NCBI GenBank assembly: GCA_030652255.1
Contig: JAUSAZ010000140.1
Location: 1-64,000, forward strand
Length of the DNA: 64,000 nt
Direction: 5' to 3'
Source of the DNA: Myxococcales bacterium
GTDB lineage: Bacteria; Myxococcota_A; Polyangia; Polyangiales; Ga0077539
Each line of letters opens with the position of its first letter. Within the stretch, counting starts at the first letter, position 1. The notes beneath the pieces were generated by a model that saw nothing but the letters and a program-made list of their open reading frames with translations, had not been told where the DNA came from and searched no databases. Positions 58,803 to 64,000 of the stretch are shown here, piece after piece. The position numbers were made by a program, and so were the translations under genes.

Positions 58803-59792
58803 TCACTCGAAATGCAGCCCGACGCCGATTGTGGTCCGCAGCCCGACGGGCGCCACCCGCCCGACCTCGCCCACCCCGTCGACCACGAGGGTGTCGCGCA
58901 CCAGCGGGGCGACCGCGTGGGCGTCGGCCATCAGGTGCACGTAGCGCCCGAGCGACCAGCGCGCCCGGGCGCCCGCCTCGAGGGCCACGTAGGGGCGCTC
59001 GCGGATGCGGTCGACGCTGAAGCCCTGCCCCGCGGCGACGAGCGCGCCGCCGAGCGCCCCCGCGCACAGGCTCAGCGAGAGGGCGCCGCGGGCGCCGCGC
59101 CAGGGGCACACCGCGAGCCCGACGAGGGCGAAGGTCACCACGGCGCGCCCGAGGGGAAGATCGACGGAGGCGCCGGGCTGGTAGATCCCGGTGACGACGA
59201 AGGTGGGCCAGCGCGGCGGGCGGAGCTCGACGACCAGCGCGGCGACGGAGGAGAGCGCGGGGATGGTTCCGAGGGAGAGGCCGCCGAGGGCGCTGGCGGC
59301 GACGCTCCAACGGCGCGGTCGGGCCGCGGGGCGACGGCGCGGAGCGACGGCAGGCGGCGGTGCGGGCGGTGGCGGTGCGGGCGGCGGCGGCGGTGGCGCG
59401 GGGGGGGCGATGGCGAGCGCGGCGCCGTCGAGGGTGGTCGCGATGGCGAGCGCGGCGGCGTCGACGGCGGGCGCGCAGGTGTCCGCGCGGACGTCGAGGT
59501 GGCGCTCGCCGAGCAGGGCGCCGTCGGGGGCGCGGGCGAAGAGGTCGACCGACCAGGGGAGGGCGGGCGTCGCGCGGGTGACGACGGCCTCGAGGGAGAC
59601 GGCGGCCTCGGGGGCGAGGGTGGGGTCGTAGCCGAGGTGGCGGGCGACCGCGGCGCGCAGGGCGCGGGCGTCGGGGCAGGCGTCGGCGCCGTCGCCGCGC
59701 ACCCAGGAGAGCGTCGCGCGCGCCGGGTCGGCGAGCGCCGCGGCGGGGACGGACAACGCGACCCAGGCGACCACGAGCGAGCAGGACCTCAT
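58803..59792 (-). CDS. Exported beta-barrel-like protein upstream of the sigma factor
   Basis: A 329-residue exported protein with signal peptide SCSLVVAWVALSVPAAALA. The N-terminal domain (about 20-110) carries two Cys and a pattern found in myxobacterial envelope proteins (ATLSWVRGDGADACPDARALRAAVARHLGYDP). A poly-Pro linker (PPPPPPAPPPPAPPPAV) leads to about 170 residues of amphipathic beta strands ending in a C-terminal aromatic residue (TTIGVGLHFE), as in outer-membrane barrels. The track start at 59813 precedes the signal peptide; ATG 59792 is preferred. It is first in the sigma factor operon. Confidence 0.65.
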   Translation of the reverse strand: MRSCSLVVAWVALSVPAAALADPARATLSWVRGDGADACPDARALRAAVARHLGYDPTLAPEAAVSLEAVVTRATPALPWSVDLFARAPDGALLGERHLDVRADTCAPAVDAAALAIATTLDGAALAIAPPAPPPPPPAPPPPAPPPAVAPRRRPAARPRRWSVAASALGGLSLGTIPALSSVAALVVELRPPRWPTFVVTGIYQPGASVDLPLGRAVVTFALVGLAVCPWRGARGALSLSLCAGALGGALVAAGQGFSVDRIRERPYVALEAGARARWSLGRYVHLMADAHAVAPLVRDTLVVDGVGEVGRVAPVGLRTTIGVGLHFE

Positions 59793-59803
59793 CCGAGCGG
59801 CCG

Positions 59804-59809
59804 ACGCTA
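59804..59809 (-). promoter_or_regulatory. -10 box of the sigma factor operon
   Basis: TAGCGT on the minus strand ends 11 nt before ATG 59792. It may serve the whole three-gene operon. No consensus -35 is evident. Confidence 0.3.
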
Positions 59810-59865
59810 CCACCGCTCGCGCCGGTCGCTCGCGGCGGGCCTCGCGGACGCGCGGGCTCCTCGAC

Positions 59866-59871
59866 TACAGT
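59866..59871 (+). promoter_or_regulatory. -10 box of the CorA-like gene
   Basis: TACAGT, in GACTACAGT, ends 8 nt before ATG 59880, with no Shine-Dalgarno sequence between. Confidence 0.45.
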
Positions 59872-59879
59872 CCGCGGCC

Positions 59880-60605
59880 ATGGCGCAGGTGATCCCCGAG
59901 GCGTGGCAGGTTCCGAATCGCATCCGGCAGCGGGTGGGGGTTCAGGCGGGTCGGCAGCGGGCCATGGTGGAGGAGGGGCACCTGCTGCTCATCCTCCACG
60001 AGCTGCCCGTGGACGACGAGGTCACCCGCCCGGCGAAGCTCTTCTGGCGCGCCCCGGACGGCACCTGGCGGGCCTCCGGGGCGGGTCAGTCCGGCGGCCT
60101 GCCGGTGCTCAAGCGCCACCTCGACTCCATCCAGCAGGCGCTGGCGCAGCTCGACGACCGCGTCGACGCGGGCAAGACCGCGCAGGACTTCTTCACGGTG
60201 CTCAACGCCGCGACGCCGCTGCAGCGCACCACGCGCAACCTCCACAAGGCCCTCCAGGACGCACGCGAGGGCGTCGACGACCGGGACATCATCGCGCTGC
60301 GCGACCGCGCCGGGGACCTCGAGCGAACGGCCGAGCTGCTGGTGGGCGACGCGCGCAACGCGCTGGAGTTCACCGTCGCGAAGAACGCCGAGGCGCAGGC
60401 CGCCAACGGGCAGCGCGCGGTCGACGCCCAGCACCGGCTCAACCTCCTGGCGGCGCTGTTCTTCCCGGTGACCGCGATCGGGTCGATGCTCGGGATGAAC
60501 CTCCGCACGGGCATGGAGGGCGCGCCGCCGGTGGTGTTCTGGGTGGTGCTGGCGCTGGCCGTGGCGTCGGGCTTCGCGATCCGCAGCTCCCTCGACAAGA
60601 AGTAG
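59880..60605 (+). CDS. Short CorA-like divalent-cation transporter family protein
   Basis: A 241-residue protein whose C-terminal half fits the CorA/MIT magnesium channel family. A long helix (about 75-185) ends in TM1 (LNLLAALFFPVTAIGSMLGMNL) with the diagnostic G-M-N motif at 205-207; a short loop and TM2 (VVFWVVLALAVASGFAI) follow. CorA proteins are usually over 300 residues with a large N-terminal alpha/beta domain. Here that domain is reduced to about 75 residues (HLLLILHELPVDDE), so transport activity is plausible but regulation would differ. The C-terminus ends in basic residues after TM2, as in CorA. Confidence 0.82.
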   Translation: MAQVIPEAWQVPNRIRQRVGVQAGRQRAMVEEGHLLLILHELPVDDEVTRPAKLFWRAPDGTWRASGAGQSGGLPVLKRHLDSIQQALAQLDDRVDAGKTAQDFFTVLNAATPLQRTTRNLHKALQDAREGVDDRDIIALRDRAGDLERTAELLVGDARNALEFTVAKNAEAQAANGQRAVDAQHRLNLLAALFFPVTAIGSMLGMNLRTGMEGAPPVVFWVVLALAVASGFAIRSSLDKK

Positions 60606-60638
60606 CGACCCGCGGCGCCGCCCGGGCCCGATTGGCCC

Positions 60639-60644
60639 TACCAT
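60639..60644 (+). promoter_or_regulatory. -10 box of the lipoprotein gene at 60653
   Basis: TACCAT ends 8 nt before ATG 60653. It lies about 30 nt after the stop codon of the upstream CorA-like gene, giving this gene its own promoter. Confidence 0.45.
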
Positions 60645-60652
60645 CGCCCGTG

Positions 60653-61687
60653 ATGAACGCGAACCGCCGTCCGGGTCTCGGGGTGCTCATGGCCGCGCTC
60701 GTGGCGGGCTGCGCTGGGTCGGACGGCGCGATCGTGGAGGTGCTGCCCGGCGACGCCGCGGCCGACGACGTCGCCGACGCGACCGCGAAGGACGTCGGCG
60801 CCGACGCCGGGGTCGACGCGGGCCTCGACGCGGGCCCGGCGGACACGCCCGACGTCCCGCCCCCGCCGGCGCGCTGCGGCGACGGCGTGTGCACCCGCGG
60901 GATGGAGGACTGCACCAGCTGTCCCCTCGACTGCAACCGCTGCCCCACCTGCGACATGGCCCCGTCGTGCACCGGGGCGCTGGCGATCCCGACGGCGAGC
61001 ACCGCGCTCACGGGGTGCAGCAACACCAGCGGCTCCACCGACCGCACCAACTACGCCTGCGGCACCGAGCTCGGCGTGTCGCCCGACGCGACCACCTGCG
61101 CCGACCCGCGGCTGCGCATCCGGGTGCGGGAGGTCTCCGTGCAGCGCGGCTTCTTCGACGTGCCGCGCAACATGTACTGCGTCATCAGCGCCGAGGACGG
61201 GCGGCACTCCGAGCTGCTGCTCACCACGCCGCGCGAGGTGGCCGGCAACCGCAACACCACCCGCTTCAACCTCCCGCTGGGGCAGAGCATCGCCTGGGGG
61301 CAGGGCGACCTCTACCGGAGCATCTCCAACATCACCATCAGCTACTCGTGCTTCCTCACGTCCAACGCCGCGGCGGCGCAGCGCGCGCTCATGGAGATCG
61401 CCGGGCGCGCGGCGATGGTCTCGCAGCACGCCGACGGCTACGGCTGGGTCTTCGGCACCGTCGCGGTGCTCGGCACCATCATCGGCAGCTCGCTCAGCGG
61501 CGGCTCCGACACGCGCATCCTCGACGTGCAGCAGACCATCGCCGCGGGCGCCCTGCTCACCATGACCAACGGGCGCACCTGGGAGATCCGCGGCCGCCGC
61601 GGCGACCTCTCGCTCTCCGGCGCCTCCGACGTGCGCATCACCATGGAGAGCTGGGGCTGCGCCGACGTGCGCACCACCGTGCAGTGA
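60653..61687 (+). CDS. Lipoprotein with Cys-rich module and beta-rich domain
   Basis: A 344-residue lipoprotein (MNANRRPGLGVLMAALVAGC). An Asp/Ala/Val linker precedes one Cys module RCGDGVCTRGMEDCTSCPLDCNRC, the same motif repeated three times in the lipoprotein at 17015. The C-terminal 230 residues begin with Cys-rich CTGALAIPTASTALTGCSN and include a hydrophobic stretch FGTVAVLGTIIGSSLSGG that may be buried rather than a membrane span. No family is recognised. A GTG at 60650 could also serve as start. Confidence 0.75.
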   Translation: MNANRRPGLGVLMAALVAGCAGSDGAIVEVLPGDAAADDVADATAKDVGADAGVDAGLDAGPADTPDVPPPPARCGDGVCTRGMEDCTSCPLDCNRCPTCDMAPSCTGALAIPTASTALTGCSNTSGSTDRTNYACGTELGVSPDATTCADPRLRIRVREVSVQRGFFDVPRNMYCVISAEDGRHSELLLTTPREVAGNRNTTRFNLPLGQSIAWGQGDLYRSISNITISYSCFLTSNAAAAQRALMEIAGRAAMVSQHADGYGWVFGTVAVLGTIIGSSLSGGSDTRILDVQQTIAAGALLTMTNGRTWEIRGRRGDLSLSGASDVRITMESWGCADVRTTVQ

Positions 61688-61745
61688 CGCGCGCCCGCGG
61701 ATTGCGCGCCCCGCGGCATCCGTGAAAGAGTGCCCCTCCCTCCCG

Positions 61746-63737
61746 ATGCCCCCGCTCCGCCTCGATCGATTCCAGCGGGTGAGCGAGCGCGATCGCTGGG
61801 GCCTCGGGGAGTGCGTCGACGCCCTCGACACCCAGCAGCGCAACGCCCCGGTGGTGCTCAAGCGCCTGCCCCCCGTCACCGCGGAGCAGCGCGGGCGCGT
61901 CGAGGCCGTGGTGCGCTCGCTCGAGCCGCTGCGGCACAGCACCATCGTCCCGGTGGAGGGCTACGGCTTCGACGGCGACGTGCCCTTCCTGGTCGTCGAG
62001 CCCGCCGAGGGCGCCAGCCTCCGCGCGTGGATCGACGAGCACGACGCCGCCCTGCGCTGGCCCGACCTCGCCGAGGTGCGCGCCCTCTTCGACGGCGTCT
62101 GCGCGGCCGTCGCGGTGGCCCACCGGATGCGCGCGCTCGCGGGCGCCCCGGTGCTCCACGGGCTGCTGTCCCCGGAGAGCGTGCTGCTCTCCCGCGGCGC
62201 CGGGGCGGGCAGCTGGGACGTCTGCGTGATGGACTTCGCGCTCTCCACGCTGCCCGGCGTGGCGTGGTCGCCGTCGCCCACGAGCCTCATGTCCGACCCG
62301 CGGGCGCCCGAGCAGCTCGCCGACCCGGAGGCCGTGTCCACCGCGAGCGACGTGTTCTCCCTCGGGGTGCTGCTCGCCTCGATGCTGGTGCCCTTCGCCT
62401 TCCCGGTGCGCCCGAAGTGCTGGGCCCACTCCGTCGAGGAGCACCCCGACGCCGTGCGCGCGCTGCTCGCCTCGATGCGCCCCGACCTCCCCGCGGCCCT
62501 CTGCGCCGAGCTCGTGAAGGCCCTCTCGCTCGACCCCCGCGCGCGCCACCCCGACGCCGACCGCCTGCGCACCGCCCTGCGCCGCGTGACCTGGGAGCCC
62601 GCCGCCGAGCTCGCGCCGCCGCCCCGCTTCGCCGAGCCCGTCGACGCCCGCGCGAGGGACCGCGCGAGGGACCGCGACGACGGCCACTCGAAGCCCATGA
62701 TGCGGCTGCCCTCGGCGCTGCTCGCCGACCTCGGCCCGTCGCCGATGAACCTCCGGGCCTCCGTGCCCACGCAGCGGATGTTCAACGAGGGCCTCGTACG
62801 CCCGCAGCCCGTCGCTGCGCCGCCGCCCGCGGAGCCCGTCGACGCCCGCAGCTTCGAGGCGCCGTCCGCCACCACCACCGTCGACGCCCTCCTGGCCTTC
62901 CGCCATTTCGCGCGCGAGGGCTTCGCCGACGGCACCGCCGAGTCCGCCGCCCCCCCGCCGGAGGACGAGGCCTTCGACGACGCCACCGGGCCGGTGGCGG
63001 TGCCGCAGGAGCCCGAGTTCACCGACGACCTGATGCTCCCCGAGGCCGAGCTCCCCGAGGCGCCGCCGCCCGCGCCCGCGGTGGTGGTGCCCGCGGACGA
63101 CCTGTTCAGCGGGGAGCTCGTCGCGCAGGAGACCGTCGTGCGGCGCCCGGCGGCGCGGGTGAAGCCCGTTCCCGCGCGCGAGTCGACGAGGGCGCTGATG
63201 CTGTCGCCCGCGATGTTCGGCGCGCGCCCCGCGGACGGGGTGCTGGTCTCCGGGGTGAAGCTGCAATCGCTGGTGTTGAAGGCCCCGCCGCGCGCCCCCG
63301 ATCGCCACGAGGGCACCCGCGTCGGGGTGCTGGCGCCCGCGCCGGAGCCTCCCGCCGAGGTGCACGACGAGGCCCACGCGGCGCGCGACTCGCTGCCGGG
63401 CGAGACGCCCTCCGACCCGTGGGCCGAAGGGGCGTCGCCCGAGGCGCAGCCCCGCCCGTCGCTGGCGCCGCCGGAGTGGGCGGTGCAGCCGCGGATGCCC
63501 ACGATGGCCCCAGCCCGCGCGTGGGTCGACCTCTCGCAGCCCCCGGCGCCCGCGGCCCCAAACCCCTGGAACGACTCGCCGCCGACCGTGCAGATGACCA
63601 TCCCCCCGCCGGGCGCCGTGCCTCCGCTACAGCCGTCGTCCCCGGCCCCGCCGCGGTCGTCGGCGCGGGTGCTGCTCGTCGCGGTGGCCGTCGTCGGCGT
63701 GGTGGCCTTCGCGCTGGGCGTGCTCGCGGGGCGCTGA
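61746..63737 (+). CDS. Membrane-anchored serine/threonine kinase-like protein (pseudokinase)
   Basis: A 663-residue protein with a kinase-like domain (about 10-290) but key catalytic residues missing. Lys39 in VVLKRL is kept. The catalytic loop reads HGLLSPESV (138-146) instead of HRDLKPEN, lacking the base Asp, the Lys and the Asn. The metal site reads MDFAL, where D163 is kept but Gly is lost. The APE motif remains (DPRAPEQL). A Pro/Ala-rich acidic region of about 350 residues leads to one C-terminal membrane helix (VLLVAVAVVGVVAFALGVLAGR). This topology recalls T6SS-linked PpkA kinases. ATG 61746 is preferred to GTG 61722. Confidence 0.85.
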   Translation: MPPLRLDRFQRVSERDRWGLGECVDALDTQQRNAPVVLKRLPPVTAEQRGRVEAVVRSLEPLRHSTIVPVEGYGFDGDVPFLVVEPAEGASLRAWIDEHDAALRWPDLAEVRALFDGVCAAVAVAHRMRALAGAPVLHGLLSPESVLLSRGAGAGSWDVCVMDFALSTLPGVAWSPSPTSLMSDPRAPEQLADPEAVSTASDVFSLGVLLASMLVPFAFPVRPKCWAHSVEEHPDAVRALLASMRPDLPAALCAELVKALSLDPRARHPDADRLRTALRRVTWEPAAELAPPPRFAEPVDARARDRARDRDDGHSKPMMRLPSALLADLGPSPMNLRASVPTQRMFNEGLVRPQPVAAPPPAEPVDARSFEAPSATTTVDALLAFRHFAREGFADGTAESAAPPPEDEAFDDATGPVAVPQEPEFTDDLMLPEAELPEAPPPAPAVVVPADDLFSGELVAQETVVRRPAARVKPVPARESTRALMLSPAMFGARPADGVLVSGVKLQSLVLKAPPRAPDRHEGTRVGVLAPAPEPPAEVHDEAHAARDSLPGETPSDPWAEGASPEAQPRPSLAPPEWAVQPRMPTMAPARAWVDLSQPPAPAAPNPWNDSPPTVQMTIPPPGAVPPLQPSSPAPPRSSARVLLVAVAVVGVVAFALGVLAGR

Positions 63738-63845
63738 CCCCGACGGACCCCAAACCCCCAACACCGATCCCCCGCCCGCGCCCGACATCGCCTACCATCG
63801 CGCTCGCCGCGCTGGGCGGCCGATCGAACGAGGGCACTCACGCCG

Positions 63846-64000
63846 ATGGACGTTCTGGACGTGCTTCACAACGCGGTTCTCCCGGAGGTGTCGCTCGACT
63901 TCGCCGGGGCCGACGGGCAGCCATGGCAGGTCGTGTTCGCGCGGCTGCGCGAGGCCCTCTCGGAGCCCTACGAGTGCACCCTGGTGCTCACCCTCCCGAC
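63846..64000 (+). CDS. VgrG-like T6SS spike protein, N-terminus only (runs off window)
   Basis: The last 155 bases encode MDVLDVLHNAVLPEVSLDFA... continuing through PWQVVFARLREALSEPYECTLVLTL, which matches the N-terminal strand of VgrG/TssI spikes: a beta hairpin followed by E-A-L-S-E-P-Y/F and a strand. VgrG forms the tip of the Hcp tube and carries effectors. The gene continues beyond the window, so effector domains and any PAAR partner cannot be seen. It lies about 110 nt after the pseudokinase gene. A TACCAT box at 63793-63798 is a candidate -10. Confidence 0.62.
   Translation, partial: MDVLDVLHNAVLPEVSLDFAGADGQPWQVVFARLREALSEPYECTLVLTLP

Overview
The window is about 64 kb of very GC-rich DNA, densely packed with genes and with strong G/C preference at third codon positions. 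It most likely comes from a myxobacterium (Myxococcota, probably order Polyangiales, Sandaracinus-like; this is inference). Supporting signs are a MYXO-CTERM sorting tail on the protein at 21887-23440, many secreted lipoproteins with Asp/Val/Pro-rich linkers, MopE-type and Cys-rich repeat lipoproteins, an AgmX-type C-terminal domain, and a type VI secretion system (T6SS). No rRNA, tRNA, CRISPR array or intact insertion sequence was seen.

Layout. 1-6.1 kb: HNH endonuclease, DUF429 protein, two GNAT acetyltransferases and tRNA-guanine transglycosylase, then a palindromic repeat element next to a truncated gene, and a zinc-ribbon membrane protein. 6.1-10 kb: a lipid beta-oxidation pair, an MFE-2-like SDR/hydratase/SCP2/SCP2 fusion plus an SCPx-type thiolase, behind a perfect palindrome. 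10-31.4 kb: mostly cell-envelope and secreted proteins (lipoproteins, EF-hand protein, TonB-like protein, MscS channel, lytic transglycosylase, phosphodiester glycosidase, phospholipase-D-like lipoprotein), with a DNA methylase and the ribosome rescue factor ArfB between them. 31.4-44.1 kb: T6SS block, with tssE and a peroxiredoxin on the minus strand and tssJ-tssK-tssL-tssM-tagF-tssA-tssB-tssC on the plus strand. 44.2-49.6 kb: cupin, a third repeat element, MazF-like toxin with a glutathione transferase, and two lipoproteins. 49.6-52.2 kb: ClpV/ClpB-like AAA+ ATPase. 52.2-61.7 kb: an Rpn-type nuclease remnant, AgmX-like protein, lipoproteins, an ECF sigma operon and a short CorA-like protein. 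61.7-64 kb: a membrane pseudokinase followed by the start of a VgrG-like gene that runs off the window.

How the parts fit. The T6SS genes supply the membrane complex (TssJLM), part of the baseplate (TssE, TssK), the sheath (TssBC), the cap/assembly protein TssA and the post-translational regulator TagF. The nearby AAA+ protein is the probable sheath-recycling ATPase, and the pseudokinase-VgrG pair may be a satellite spike/regulatory locus. TssF, TssG, Hcp and PAAR are not in the window. The lipid pair carries hydratase, dehydrogenase and thiolase activities of one beta-oxidation turn plus lipid-carrier domains, an arrangement resembling eukaryotic peroxisomes.

Three patterns cut across genes. 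(1) Three copies of a compound palindromic element, with long inverted arms built from CGCAAGGGT-like units around a short core carrying GGGAT pentamers; the core is inverted in one copy. (2) About 14 genes have a TAnnnT-like -10 box ending only 6-11 nt before the start codon, which suggests leaderless transcripts. (3) Lipoproteins share D-V-P type linkers. Coordinates and starts were read by eye; no database search was possible.
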